From positions 31,941 through 95,940 of the forward strand of contig UBUL01000022.1 of the NCBI GenBank assembly GCA_900468625.1: 64,000 bases of DNA. Direction: 5' to 3'. Positions within the stretch are counted from its first letter, which is position 1, and each line of letters starts with the position of its first letter. Shown here piece after piece: positions 33,091 to 42,947 of this stretch. The notes below the pieces were generated by a model. That model saw only the letters and a program-made list of their open reading frames with translations. It searched no databases and was not told where the DNA came from. The position numbers were made by a program, and so were the translations under genes. Source of the stretch: Hyphomicrobiales bacterium (GTDB lineage Bacteria > Pseudomonadota > Alphaproteobacteria > Rhizobiales > Rhizobiaceae).

Positions 33091-34527
33091 TCAGTCCTCC
33101 AGAACCCAGGTGTCTTTGGTGCCGCCGCCCTGGCTGGAATTGACCACCAGCGAGCCTTCCTTCAGCGCCACGCGGGTCAACCCGCCGGGAATGATCCGCA
33201 CCTTGTCGGAGACGAGGACGTAGGGCCGCAGGTCGACATGCCGCGGCGCGATGCCCTTGTTGACCAGGATCGGCACGGTCGACAATGAAAGGGTCGGCTG
33301 CGCGATGTAGTTGTTCGGCTTGCTCTTGAGCTTTTCGGCAAAGGCCGTCCGCTCCTTCTTGGTGGCCGTGGGTCCGACGAGCATGCCGTAGCCGCCGGAG
33401 CCGTGGACTTCCTTGACGACGAGATCGGCCAGATTCTCCAGCACGTATTTCAGGCTGTCGGGTTCCGAACAGCGCCACGTCGGCACGTTCTCGAGGATCG
33501 GTTTGCGACCGGTGTAGAATTCGACGATCTCGGGCATATAGGAATAGATCGCCTTGTCGTCGGAAATGCCGGTGCCGGGCGCATTGGCGATGGTGATATT
33601 GCCGGCGCGGTAGACGTCCATGATGCCGGGAATGCCGAGTGCGGAATCCGGACGGAAGGTGAGGGGGTCGAGGAAATCGTCGTCGACGCGGCGATAGAGC
33701 ACGTCGATTGCCTCATAGCCCCGCGTCGTGCGCATCTTCACCCTGCCGTCGATGACGCGCAGATCCGAGCCTTCCACCAGCTCCACGCCCATCATGTCGG
33801 CAAGGAAGGAATGCTCGTAATAGGCGGAGTTGTAGATGCCAGGCGTCAGCACGGCGACGCGCGGCTTGCCTTTGCAGCCGGGAGGGGCGAGCGAAGCCAG
33901 GCTCTGGCGCAGCAGCAGCGGATAGTCCTCGACGCGCTGCACCTTGTTCTGGTGGAACAGCTCCGGAAACATCTGCATCATCGTTTCACGGTTTTCCAGC
34001 ATGTAGCTGACACCGGAAGGGGTGCGGGCGTTATCCTCGAGCACATAGAACTGGTCCTCGCCGGTGCGAACGATATCGGTGCCGACGATGTGGGTGTAGA
34101 CGCCGCCCGGGGGGCGGAAGCCGATCATCTCGGGCAGGAAGGCGTCATTCCTTTCGATCAGCTCGCGCGGAATACGGCCGGCGCGGATGATTTCCTGCTT
34201 GTGGTAGATGTCGTCGAGGAAGGCGTTGAGGGCGATGACCCGCTGCTCGATGCCCTGGGCGAGCTTGCGCCATTCGCGGCCTGATATGATGCGGGGGATG
34301 ATATCGAAGGGGATGAGCTTTTCGGAGGAGTCTGCGTGTCCGTAGACCGCGAAGGTAATGCCCGTCTTTCGGAAGATGGTCTCCGCATCGCGGGATTTGG
34401 CAATGAGGTGGCCCCTGTCCTGGCCTGAATACCACTCGAAGTATTTCTCGTAAGGCGCGCGCGGACTTTCATCCGCAGTCATCATTTCATCAAATGCCAA
34501 AGGTGCGGTCCCCGTGTTTTTACCCAT
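33091..34527 (-). CDS. Circularly permuted ATP-grasp type 2 protein
   Basis: The product is about 478 residues (COG2308 type). Conserved segments include FYVLEDNARTPSGVSYMLENRE, PGIYNSAYYEHSFLADMMGVELVEG, NAPGTGISDDKAIYSYMPEIV and KEVHGSGGYGMLVGP. It is predicted to ligate a carboxylate to an amine using ATP. It is first in the trio operon. ATG 34527 fits the usual length but lacks a clear ribosome site; ATGs near 34488 are alternatives. Confidence 0.88.
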   Translation of the reverse strand: MGKNTGTAPLAFDEMMTADESPRAPYEKYFEWYSGQDRGHLIAKSRDAETIFRKTGITFAVYGHADSSEKLIPFDIIPRIISGREWRKLAQGIEQRVIALNAFLDDIYHKQEIIRAGRIPRELIERNDAFLPEMIGFRPPGGVYTHIVGTDIVRTGEDQFYVLEDNARTPSGVSYMLENRETMMQMFPELFHQNKVQRVEDYPLLLRQSLASLAPPGCKGKPRVAVLTPGIYNSAYYEHSFLADMMGVELVEGSDLRVIDGRVKMRTTRGYEAIDVLYRRVDDDFLDPLTFRPDSALGIPGIMDVYRAGNITIANAPGTGISDDKAIYSYMPEIVEFYTGRKPILENVPTWRCSEPDSLKYVLENLADLVVKEVHGSGGYGMLVGPTATKKERTAFAEKLKSKPNNYIAQPTLSLSTVPILVNKGIAPRHVDLRPYVLVSDKVRIIPGGLTRVALKEGSLVVNSSQGGGTKDTWVLED

Positions 34528-34892
34528 TTGAATACAACGGTTTTTACAATGCAAGAACTATGCGCAGTTGCCATCACGAATTTCGCAATATCGAAAAACG
34601 CCGCATATACAGGCATTTAAGAGTAATGCGGCCGTTGTTTGCCGGGTCTTGTCGCAATGTGCGGATCAAAATTTAAGCATCTGCTTCTTTCGCGGCATGA
34701 GCGCTGGGGTGGCGGATCTGCTTTCCTGAACTTTTGCGACAGCTCGCATGCCATGAAGGAAAATTGATTGCTGCTTTCAGCAGATCGATTTTGACCGCGC
34801 AGCCGCCATCGGCTATCAGCCTTCAGCCCTCCGCGCGGCAATCCGAGTTCGACCCTGAATCCGGCACGCCATATACATATCGGTCCGTTTCC
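34528..34892. other. Divergent spacer without a recognised gene
   Basis: This region lies between the ATP-grasp operon and the DMT exporter gene. It is somewhat AT-rich near 34530-34690, where the operon promoter should lie. No RNA or small protein gene could be supported. Confidence 0.4.
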
Positions 34893-35786
34893 ATGTCCCT
34901 CGATAAATTCGCGCCGGCGATTTTCGTCTTTCTCTGGTCCACCGGCTGGATCGTCGCCAAATATGCCTCGCTGCATGCGGGGCCATTCACCTTCCTGATG
35001 ATCCGCTACGGCCTGTCGGCGCTTGCTTTCGTGCTGCTCTGTTCGATCGCCGGCGCCAGATGGCCGCGCGACTGGTCGAGCGTGTTTCGAGCCGTCTATT
35101 CCGGCATTTTCCTGCACGGCATCTATCTGGCGGGCCTCTGGTGGGCGATTGCCGAGGGCGTGCCGGCCGGCATTTCCGGCATCATTGCGGCGCTGCAGCC
35201 GCTGATGACCGCGATGGCGGCGCCGTTCCTCGTCGGCGAGCGGCTGCGGCCGATGCAGAAGACCGGCTTGCTGCTCGGTTTCCTCGGCATTGCCATCGCG
35301 ATCTCGCCGAAACTCCTGTCGACGGATACGGCCAATCTCTGGCAATCGGCGGTGCCGCTCATCGTCAATCTGCTGGCTATGGTTTCTGTGACTTACGGTA
35401 CGCTCTACCAGAAGCGCCACCTGCAGACCGGTGACCTCAGAACCATCGCGACCTTGCAATATGTCGGCGCACTGATCGTCACCGTGCCGCTCGCCTTCAT
35501 CTTCGAGGGCCTGCGTTTCGACGGTACACATGAGGCGATCCTTGCAATGCTCTGGTCGGTCTTCGGCCTGTCCATGGGCGCCGTCGGCCTGCTGCTCTAT
35601 CTCATCCGCCGTGGGCAGGTATCGCGCGCCGCATCGCTGATCTACCTGATGCCACCGGCGGTCGCCATCGAGGCTGCGATCGCCTTCGGCGAGCCGCTGA
35701 CGCTGCCGATCATCATCGGTACGGTGATTGTGGTGATCGGTGTCTATCTGACCAACAGGCGCGCGGCGGCTGTCGTGCCGGAATAG
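34893..35786 (+). CDS. EamA/DMT-superfamily transporter
   Basis: The 297-residue inner-membrane protein has ten hydrophobic segments in two EamA repeats (residues 5-140 and 150-290). It opens KFAPAIFVFLWSTGWIVAKYASLHAGPFTFLMIRYG, typical of RhaT/YdcZ-like DMT exporters. It probably exports amino acids or other metabolites; the substrate is unknown. ATG 34893 is chosen because the longer frame adds 53 residues without membrane or family character. Confidence 0.85.
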   Translation: MSLDKFAPAIFVFLWSTGWIVAKYASLHAGPFTFLMIRYGLSALAFVLLCSIAGARWPRDWSSVFRAVYSGIFLHGIYLAGLWWAIAEGVPAGISGIIAALQPLMTAMAAPFLVGERLRPMQKTGLLLGFLGIAIAISPKLLSTDTANLWQSAVPLIVNLLAMVSVTYGTLYQKRHLQTGDLRTIATLQYVGALIVTVPLAFIFEGLRFDGTHEAILAMLWSVFGLSMGAVGLLLYLIRRGQVSRAASLIYLMPPAVAIEAAIAFGEPLTLPIIIGTVIVVIGVYLTNRRAAAVVPE

Positions 35787-35806
35787 ATTCCGTTATCCTG
35801 AAAGAA

Positions 35807-35830
35807 AAAGGGGGCCAATCGGCCCCCTTT
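35807..35830. terminator. Bidirectional terminator between convergent genes
   Basis: AAAGGGGGCC-AATC-GGCCCCCTTT is a perfect 10-bp stem with T-runs available on both strands, between the DMT transporter and helicase stop codons. Confidence 0.9.
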
Positions 35831-35837
35831 CACTACA

Positions 35838-37490
35838 TTAGGCTCGTTCGCGGCGCTGGCCGCCATTGCCGCGGCGGCGCATGCGGCCGTTGCCGCCATT
35901 GCGCTGTTCGCTCTGGGCGTTGCGCTCTTCGTTGTGGCGGCCTGCGGGGCGGCCGTGGGCGTGGCGCTGTCCGCGATGGGCGCCGCCCTCATGCGAGGCG
36001 CCATTGCCGTTGGACTGGCCACTGTGCTGCTTGCGAGCGGGACGGAAGTCCGAGGTGGATGCGAGATCGTTGTCGGCTTCCGGGCGCGGCGTCGGCTCGT
36101 TGCGGCGCTGGCCACGGAAATCGGCGTTGCGGTTGCTTTCGCGCTGCGGCCGGTCTTCGCGCGGGCGGCGTTCCTGGCGCTCGCCAGCCTGACCACGGGC
36201 TTCGCCACCTTCCTTGTCGAAGAATGGACGGCGGGCCGGACGTTGCGGGCGGCCTTCGCCGCGCTCGCGTGCCTGGCCGTTCTGGCCTCGGCCCTGACCG
36301 CCATTGCCGTTGCCTTGGCCGCCGCGGCCCTTGCCGCGAACGGGACGGCCGCGATCGGCCGGAGCCTCGCCGCTGGCAACGGCAATCTCGATGCCCATCA
36401 GGCGCTCGATGTCGCGCAGCAGGCGGATTTCATCCGGAGCGCAGAAGGCGATAGCGATGCCGTCGCGGCCGGCGCGCGCGGTACGGCCGATACGGTGAAC
36501 ATAGGCATCGGGAACCTCGGGCAGATCGAAGTTGTAGACATGCGAAACCCCGGGGATATCGATGCCGCGGGCGGCGACGTCGGTTGCGACGAGGACGCGG
36601 ACGTCGCCATCACGGAAGCCCTTGAGGGCGCGTTCGCGCTGACCCTGGCTCTTGTTGCCGTGAATAGAAGCAGCGGCAAAGCCGACGTGGTCGAGATGCT
36701 TCATCAGCTTCTCGGCGCCATGCTTGGTGCGCAGGAAGACGATAGCCCGGCCATCCGGATTGGCGGAAATCGTTTCCTTGAGGATTTCGGTCTTGTGGTT
36801 CTGGCCGACGACGAAGTGGACATATTGCTCCACCTTGTCGGCGGCCTTGCCTGGAGGCGAGACTTCGACCTTGACCGGATTGGTCAGGTAATCGGAAGCG
36901 AGGTCGGCGATCGCCTTCGGCATGGTGGCCGAAAACAGCAGGGTCTGGCGCCTGGCCGGGACGAGCTTGGCGATCTTACGGAGATCGTGGATGAAGCCGA
37001 GGTCGAGCATCTGGTCGGCTTCGTCGAGAACGAGGTGGGTGACATGGCCGAGCGAGATGGCACGGCGGTTGATGAGGTCGAGAAGGCGGCCGGGCGTCGC
37101 GACGAGAATGTCGGTGCCGCGCTCGAGCTGAAGCTGCTGCTTGTTGATCGACGCGCCGCCGACCACGAGGTTGATGCGCAGCGGCGACTTGCGCACGAAG
37201 AGCTTGAGATTGTCGGCGATCTGGTTGACCAGCTCGCGGGTCGGAGCGAGAATCAAGGTGCGGACGGTGCGGTTGTCGGGGCGCTTGGCCTCCTTCAACA
37301 GCATTTCGATGATCGGCAGGCCGAAAGCGGCCGTCTTTCCGGTGCCGGTCTGGGCGAGGCCGATGAGATCGCGGCCCTCGAGAACGAGAGGAATGGCCTG
37401 AGCCTGGATCGGCGTCGGCGTGGCGAAGTTGTTCTGCGACAGCGTATCGACGATCTGCTTGGAGAGACCAAGCGAGTGAAAATCGGTCAA
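35838..37490 (-). CDS. DEAD-box ATP-dependent RNA helicase (RhlE type)
   Basis: The 550-residue helicase shows the Q motif (FATPTPIQAQAIP), motif I AQTGTGKT (about 46-53), motif II VLDEADQML, SAT, and motif VI YVHRIGRTARAGR. Residues from about 385 form a long, low-complexity tail rich in Arg, Gly, Asn and Gln, as in RhlE-like enzymes that act on rRNA or cold-induced RNA structure. The 388-base spacer upstream could hold a long regulated leader. Very long antisense frames across the tail reflect its base composition only. Confidence 0.93.
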   Translation of the reverse strand: MTDFHSLGLSKQIVDTLSQNNFATPTPIQAQAIPLVLEGRDLIGLAQTGTGKTAAFGLPIIEMLLKEAKRPDNRTVRTLILAPTRELVNQIADNLKLFVRKSPLRINLVVGGASINKQQLQLERGTDILVATPGRLLDLINRRAISLGHVTHLVLDEADQMLDLGFIHDLRKIAKLVPARRQTLLFSATMPKAIADLASDYLTNPVKVEVSPPGKAADKVEQYVHFVVGQNHKTEILKETISANPDGRAIVFLRTKHGAEKLMKHLDHVGFAAASIHGNKSQGQRERALKGFRDGDVRVLVATDVAARGIDIPGVSHVYNFDLPEVPDAYVHRIGRTARAGRDGIAIAFCAPDEIRLLRDIERLMGIEIAVASGEAPADRGRPVRGKGRGGQGNGNGGQGRGQNGQARERGEGRPQRPARRPFFDKEGGEARGQAGERQERRPREDRPQRESNRNADFRGQRRNEPTPRPEADNDLASTSDFRPARKQHSGQSNGNGASHEGGAHRGQRHAHGRPAGRHNEERNAQSEQRNGGNGRMRRRGNGGQRRERA

Positions 37491-37878
37491 TTCAATACCT
37501 TTCGGGGCGCCAAAGCAAATAGGCCGGGTCGCACCATGCGCTCCGGTCTGTCTTTGGCGTCAAGAACCCCGCGTGAAGTGGGAACTTGTAAGTTGGAAAT
37601 AGCTTTCCAGCGCATCCGGCCGCAGCGCTTGGCGCGGCCTCATTATCAAAAGCGCTTTTGTCCTTCTCTTGCGTACAGATTGTCCCGCAGGGCACGCTCA
37701 CGCGGCGGCCGGAAGGTGAAAGCTGAGGCGCATTTGGTCTTATTCACGCCCAAAGTCAAGGGGTGCGGGCGAAAGCTTTTCAACAAGTGGACGAAAATGC
37801 CGCCGGAAATTCGGCGGCATCCGAGATCGGAGACGATCGGTAGGGAGCTTCGTTGCCACCTTGCGGCGCCATCAGGCC
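37491..37878. other. Spacer upstream of the helicase gene
   Basis: It contains a stem-loop at 37798-37819 (TGCCGCCG / CGGCGGCA) followed on the minus strand by TTTTCG, which may terminate the small secreted-protein gene. The remaining 300 bases are probably promoter and 5' leader of the helicase gene. No coding frame is convincing. Confidence 0.5.
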
Positions 37879-38193
37879 TTAGCGGCAAACCTCGACACGA
37901 TAGGGGCGTCCCCATCCATCGTGGCGCCATGCCCAGTAGCAGCTGGGATAGGGGCGCACATAGACCCGCTCATAGACCGGGCCGTCGTAATAGGCAGGGT
38001 AGGCCGGATAATAGGCCGGGTAGGCCGGCCGCATGGCTCCAGCCGCCAAGGCGCCGCCGACGACACCTGCGGCAAGACCGCCGAAGAAGGCGCCGCGATT
38101 GGAGGCGCTGGCAGTTGTGGTGGTTACGGCGGCGGCGCTGCCAAGCGTCAGCGCGATCAAACCGACCGTTGTTAAAGTGCGAAGCGCAGACAT
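37879..38193 (-). CDS. Small secreted Gly/Ala/Tyr-rich protein
   Basis: The 104-residue precursor has a signal peptide (MSALRTLTTVGLIALTLGSAAA, longer cut possible) and a glycine/alanine-rich segment (GGLAAGVVGGALAAGA). A Tyr/Pro repeat region (PAYPAYYPAYPAYYDG) follows, and the end has two cysteines (PSCYWAW, VEVCR). Similar proteins are common and uncharacterised in rhizobia. ATG 38193 is preferred because AGGG lies 6 bases upstream; ATG 38199 overlaps it. Confidence 0.65.
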   Translation of the reverse strand: MSALRTLTTVGLIALTLGSAAAVTTTTASASNRGAFFGGLAAGVVGGALAAGAMRPAYPAYYPAYPAYYDGPVYERVYVRPYPSCYWAWRHDGWGRPYRVEVCR

Positions 38194-38337
38194 TGACATC
38201 CCTTTCCCAAAACAGAGGGCTTCCAGCCGAAGCCGAGCTGTAGGTTGCGTGGGAAAGGGGGCGAGGTCGCGGCCAAAAAGAGGGCCGCGACATTAAATTT
38301 CGTCCATGATTCGAGTGTAAAAGCTCTTTATTTTCAG

Positions 38338-39924
38338 TTAGAAATCGGTTGGAACGCCGCCCTCTGCCTTGCGCTTGACGACAAAGGCATCGAGTTCTTC
38401 CTCGATGGCCGGATCAAGCGGCGGCCGTTCATAACGCGCCAACGTTTCCTTATAGACGCGGTTGGCGTGATCGTAAGTCGTGGGCCTTCCGGCTTCCGCC
38501 CAGGTTTCATTGTTTCGCCAGTCAGACAGGATCGGCGAATAGAAGGCGGTTTCGTAGCGAGCGAGTGTGTGTGCCGTGCCGAAATAATGGCCGCCGGGAC
38601 CGACATCGCGCACGGCATCCAGTGCAAGGGCGTCGGCGCTGACATCGAGCGGCGTCAGGAATTCGGCGACCATCTGCAGCATGTCGACATCGAGGATGAA
38701 TTTCTCGAAGGAGGCGGTAAGTCCGCCTTCGCTCCAGCCGGCCGCATGCAGCACGAAATTGCCGCCGCCCTGGGTCAGCGCCCACAGCGACAGTGCCGAT
38801 TCGTAGGCCGCCTGGGCATCGAGCGTATTCGACGCGTTCGTGTTCGAGGTGCGGTAGGGAATACCGTAGCGGCGGGCGAGCTGACCGCCCGCGATGACCG
38901 CCTTCATATATTCAGGCGTGCCGAAGGCGGGTGCACCGGTCTTCATGTCGACATTCGAGGTAAAGCCGCCATACATCACCGGCGCGCCCTTGCGCACCAT
39001 CTGCGTGAAGGCGATGCCGCAGAGCGCTTCGGCATTCTGCTGCACCAGCGCGCCCGCGATGGTCACCGGCGCCATGGCGCCGGCAAGCGTAAACGGCGTC
39101 ACCACCACCACCTGGCCGCGCGACGACATTTCGATGATGCCTTGCAGCATCGGTCCGTCGAGGCGCAGCGGCGAGGAGGAGTTGATGATGGTGAAGAGCG
39201 AAGGTTCGCGTTCCATCTGCTCCATGCCGATGCCGCGGCCGATGCGGGCGATTTCGATGGCGTCGAGATTGCGCTGCTTGCCGAGCGAATAGCAGTGGAA
39301 GGCCTTGTCGGTGAGCTTCACGATATCCGAGAGGCAATCGAGATGGCGCACCGAAGCATGGATATCGATCGGCTCCACAGGATAGCCACCGGTCATGTGG
39401 ATGACGTCGAAGGACTGGGCGAGCTTGATGAGCTTGCGGAAATCCTCCTGATTGCCGGCTCTCCTTCCGCCTTCGCGGTCGGCGACGAATGGGGCGGAGG
39501 CAACCTGCGCGAAGACGAGATTGCGGCCACCGATCTCGACGTTTCTCATCGGGTTGCGGGCATGCAGGGTGAAGGTCGATGGAACGGAAGCGATCAGCTC
39601 CATGATCATGTTGCGATCGAAGCGCACGCGTTCCCTGCCCGACGTGACATCGGCGCCGGCGGCCTTCATGCGCTCACGCGCCTCCGGCAGGATGATGTCC
39701 ATGCCGATCTCTTCGAGGATGGTCAGGGATGCCTCGTGAATGTCGTCGAGCGCTTCGGGCGACAGGAGTTCCGTGCGCGCGAGATTGTTGACGAGATTGA
39801 GATATTTCGTACCGCTCGGCTTACGGCTGCGTTCGGCGCCGCGCCCGCCGGCCCGCCGCCGCCGTTCGCCCGTCGCCGTTGCGATCTGCGCTTCGTTCAA
39901 TGTCAGGCCTTCTTCTTCGCTCAT
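38338..39924 (-). CDS. Trimethylamine methyltransferase (MttB) superfamily protein, non-pyrrolysine
   Basis: The 528-residue protein has the MttB TIM-barrel pattern (ASLTILEEIGMDIILPEARERMKAAGADV, then SPLRLDGPMLQGIIEMSSRGQVVVVTPFTLAGAMAPVT). The frame is uninterrupted, so there is no amber-coded pyrrolysine. Non-pyrrolysine members act on glycine betaine or related quaternary amines with a corrinoid partner (family knowledge). No corrinoid protein or activase gene is adjacent. GGGAG lies 8 bases before the ATG. The lysine/arginine-rich N-terminus (about 20-35) is atypical. Confidence 0.85.
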   Translation of the reverse strand: MSEEEGLTLNEAQIATATGERRRRAGGRGAERSRKPSGTKYLNLVNNLARTELLSPEALDDIHEASLTILEEIGMDIILPEARERMKAAGADVTSGRERVRFDRNMIMELIASVPSTFTLHARNPMRNVEIGGRNLVFAQVASAPFVADREGGRRAGNQEDFRKLIKLAQSFDVIHMTGGYPVEPIDIHASVRHLDCLSDIVKLTDKAFHCYSLGKQRNLDAIEIARIGRGIGMEQMEREPSLFTIINSSSPLRLDGPMLQGIIEMSSRGQVVVVTPFTLAGAMAPVTIAGALVQQNAEALCGIAFTQMVRKGAPVMYGGFTSNVDMKTGAPAFGTPEYMKAVIAGGQLARRYGIPYRTSNTNASNTLDAQAAYESALSLWALTQGGGNFVLHAAGWSEGGLTASFEKFILDVDMLQMVAEFLTPLDVSADALALDAVRDVGPGGHYFGTAHTLARYETAFYSPILSDWRNNETWAEAGRPTTYDHANRVYKETLARYERPPLDPAIEEELDAFVVKRKAEGGVPTDF

Positions 39925-40139
39925 GGCGATCGCTCCCAATTGTCCGTTGACGGATTCTTGGCAGAGTTTGTCCCGACGTGCCGCCGTCGTTTGCGACCAG
40001 GGCGTGACCGTTATAGGACAGTGCGTGGTCTGAACGCGACGTACAGCACCGATCAAACATGGTTAACACCTTGTTAAAACCAATCATGCTAGAGCGTCGT
40101 TTCATGAACTATCATGCGCGGTGAGAAGAGGGGCTCCGT

Positions 40140-42947
40140 TTGACCCTGGACGGTGAACTGCTTGACATAGTGTGCCGCCGGATCGCCAGTCTGGACAGGC
40201 CTGCCTACATCAAGAACAGCGAGCTTCGGTACGTCGCCGTCAACGATGCCTATGCGCGTTTTTTTGGGCACGATATTTCCGATTTCATCGGCAATCGCAG
40301 CTATGATCTTCTCGATGCCGGCGAGAGCGCCGATAGAGAAGACAGGGAGCGCCGCGCTCTGGTCTTCGGTTCGGAGGAGGTGGCACTGTGCTTCGATACC
40401 TCGGGACATCAACGTTCGCGCATCCAGATCGAGAGTTTTTCCCCGTCCGAAGACCGCGTCTATATTTTTGGCGTGTTTCTCGAAGCACCCGTCAAGAAAC
40501 TGCATCAGGATCTCGACAATATTCTTCGCTCCATGCCGATCGGCGTCCTGATCCACGACAGCGATTATATCGTGGAATATGTCAATGACGCCTGCTACGA
40601 CATTTGGGAATTCTCGAAGGAGGATCGCTTCGAAGGCCGCCCTTATCGGGACCTCATCGCCAAGCACTACGAGCTGGCGCATTTCGGATCCGACGGTGGC
40701 AGCATCGACGAGATTTATCAGGCGCGTCTGGCTGCGCTGCGCCAAGCCGGTGAGCATCTGCAAACGGAAGTCAATTTTGCCGACGGCAAAGCCGTCATCA
40801 TCGATGCCCGCCGCATTTCCGGCGGCCGGACGCTGATGTCCTATACGGATATTTCCTCCGTCAGACAGCAGTCCCAGGAAATCACCGAGACTCGTCTGGC
40901 GCTGGAGCGTCTCGGCGAACTCATGGCCGACGCCATGCAGGCCATGTCCCAAGGCCTGCTGATCGTCCAATGCGGTACGATCATGCTGGCTAACGATCGC
41001 CTGAAGGACATGCTGAAGCTACCGTCCGAGCTTCTCGAAGTCGGCAAAGACTGGTCCGCGGCATTCGATTACTGTGCAGAACGCGGCGATTTCGGCGAGA
41101 ATTCCGAGGCTCTGAGGGCATCATGGGGCGAGAATATCGCAACGGGCAAGCCGATCTCCTGCGTGTTCCGGATTATCGGTGACCGCTGGCTGCAGCTGGA
41201 AGCCGCGATCGGCGAGCATCGTCGTTGGACGGTGGTGCTGACCGATGTCACCGAGATGAAGGAACGCGAAGCGGATCTGCAGCTGTTGCTGGCGCGCAGC
41301 AATACCGCGGACCGGGCAAAATCCGAATTCCTGACCCATATGAGCCATGAAATCCGCACGCCGATGAATGGCGTGCTGGGCATGGCGGAACTGCTCGGCA
41401 AGACCGATCTCGATGCCCGGCAGAAGACTTTCGTCGACATTATTGTGAAATCAGGCAATGCGCTGCTGACCATCATCAACGACATTCTCGATTTCTCCCG
41501 CATAGATACCGGTGACATGCATCTGCGGCAGGTGGCCTTCGATCCAGCCGAGGCCGTCGAAGATATTGCGACCTTGCTTGCCGCCGCGGCATCGGAAAAG
41601 AATATCGAGCTGATGGTGCGCGTCGCTCCCGGCGTGCCGGCGGCGATGCTGGGCGATGCCGGCCGTTTTCGGCAGATCGTGACCAATCTCGTCGGCAACG
41701 CGATCAAGTTCACCGAGCGGGGACATGTGTTGGTGGAGCTGGATAGCCAGTCTGCGCCAGACGACAATATATTGCTCATGCTGCGTGTGGAAGATACCGG
41801 CATCGGCATACCCGAGGAGAAGCTCGATACGATCTTCGACAAATTCTCATTGGCGGATTCTTCCTTCGCACGGCGTCTGGAAGGCTCAGGTCTCGGTCTT
41901 GCCATCACGGCCGGCCTCGTCGATCTTTTCGGCGGCTCGCTGTCGGTGAAAAGCGAATGGGGCAAGGGATCGGCTTTCACTGTGCATCTGCCCATGCCGC
42001 CGGTCGCAGCCCGAGGCAGGCTTCCGGAGCTGCCGGCAAATCTGAAGCGTGCCGGGATCCTGATCTTGGAAGACGATGAAGTACACCGTCGCATATTGAC
42101 CGAACAATTGGCGCAATGGGGTTTCGACGGATATGCGGTCGAGGATGGCCGGACAGCACTCGCCATCCTCGATGCTGCCTTCGATATGGGAGTATCGGTC
42201 GATGCGATCATCATCGACTATAGCATGCCGGACATGAACGGCTATCATGTCGCACATAGCCTGCGCGCGGACCCGCGTTTCGAGGCGCTCCCCATCGTGT
42301 TTCTCACGTCGATGGGCGTCGCCGGCAGCGATAAGGAATTTGCCGCCGTCAATGGTCAGGCGCATCTCATGAAGCCGGTGCGTGCCAACGTGTTGCGCAA
42401 CACGGTCATCGATGTCGTCCGCACGTCGCGGCGGAAGAAAATGACCGGCCAATCGGGCTCAGCGCAGCCTCCGGTAGCGACCGAAGCCGCAGCCGCAACT
42501 AAAGAGGACGATCGGATGGTGTCCGCCAAACCCGGCAATGCGATCGACGTCCTTGTGGCCGAGGACAATGAGGTGAACCAGATCGTGTTCACGCAGATCC
42601 TGCAGGCGACCGGCCTGCGGTTCCTCGTTGTGGAGAACGGCCAGGCGGCCGTGGACGCATGGCGCCAATTGCGGCCGTCGCTGATCCTCATGGACGTGTC
42701 CATGCCTGTCGTGAACGGTCATCAGGCGACCCGCATGATCAGGCAATTCGAGACCCAGGCCGGGCAGGGATGGCACGTGCCCATCGTCGGGGTAACGGCG
42801 CAGGCGCTGGATGTCGATCGCGTCATGTGCATGCAGTCGGGCATGGACGATTGCATGTCCAAGCCGATCAGCCCCGAACTTCTCGAGGCGAAGATCGAGC
42901 GCTATCTGGGCGATACCGCTTTTCAGGCCGATCGTTCCAGGAACTAG
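40140..42947 (+). CDS. Hybrid sensor histidine kinase with PAS domains and two receivers
   Basis: The 935-residue cytosolic kinase has PAS-like regions at about 10-115, 125-240 and 255-375. HisKA follows with phospho-His403 (HMSHEIRTPMNG), then HATPase (about 505-620, with NAIKFTERG, DTGIGIP and GSGLGLAI) and two receivers with Asp693 (IIDYSMPDMNG) and Asp852 (LMDVSMPVVNG). There are no transmembrane segments, so it senses an internal cue. The start is TTG with GAGAAGAGGGG upstream. No output regulator is adjacent. Confidence 0.9.
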   Translation: MTLDGELLDIVCRRIASLDRPAYIKNSELRYVAVNDAYARFFGHDISDFIGNRSYDLLDAGESADREDRERRALVFGSEEVALCFDTSGHQRSRIQIESFSPSEDRVYIFGVFLEAPVKKLHQDLDNILRSMPIGVLIHDSDYIVEYVNDACYDIWEFSKEDRFEGRPYRDLIAKHYELAHFGSDGGSIDEIYQARLAALRQAGEHLQTEVNFADGKAVIIDARRISGGRTLMSYTDISSVRQQSQEITETRLALERLGELMADAMQAMSQGLLIVQCGTIMLANDRLKDMLKLPSELLEVGKDWSAAFDYCAERGDFGENSEALRASWGENIATGKPISCVFRIIGDRWLQLEAAIGEHRRWTVVLTDVTEMKEREADLQLLLARSNTADRAKSEFLTHMSHEIRTPMNGVLGMAELLGKTDLDARQKTFVDIIVKSGNALLTIINDILDFSRIDTGDMHLRQVAFDPAEAVEDIATLLAAAASEKNIELMVRVAPGVPAAMLGDAGRFRQIVTNLVGNAIKFTERGHVLVELDSQSAPDDNILLMLRVEDTGIGIPEEKLDTIFDKFSLADSSFARRLEGSGLGLAITAGLVDLFGGSLSVKSEWGKGSAFTVHLPMPPVAARGRLPELPANLKRAGILILEDDEVHRRILTEQLAQWGFDGYAVEDGRTALAILDAAFDMGVSVDAIIIDYSMPDMNGYHVAHSLRADPRFEALPIVFLTSMGVAGSDKEFAAVNGQAHLMKPVRANVLRNTVIDVVRTSRRKKMTGQSGSAQPPVATEAAAATKEDDRMVSAKPGNAIDVLVAEDNEVNQIVFTQILQATGLRFLVVENGQAAVDAWRQLRPSLILMDVSMPVVNGHQATRMIRQFETQAGQGWHVPIVGVTAQALDVDRVMCMQSGMDDCMSKPISPELLEAKIERYLGDTAFQADRSRN

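Noticed and set aside
35934..38243. A 769-codon open frame opposite the DEAD-box helicase
   Set aside because: The helicase motifs are on the minus strand. The long antisense frame follows from the repetitive Arg/Gly codons and GC bias.
38338..39924. A pyrrolysine-containing MttB
   Set aside because: The frame has no in-frame amber codon and no pyl genes are present.
40085..40125. Possible copy of the rhizobial palindromic element (CTAGAGCGTCGTTTCATGA)
   Set aside because: Only about 8 bases match the outer arm and no complementary arm is present.
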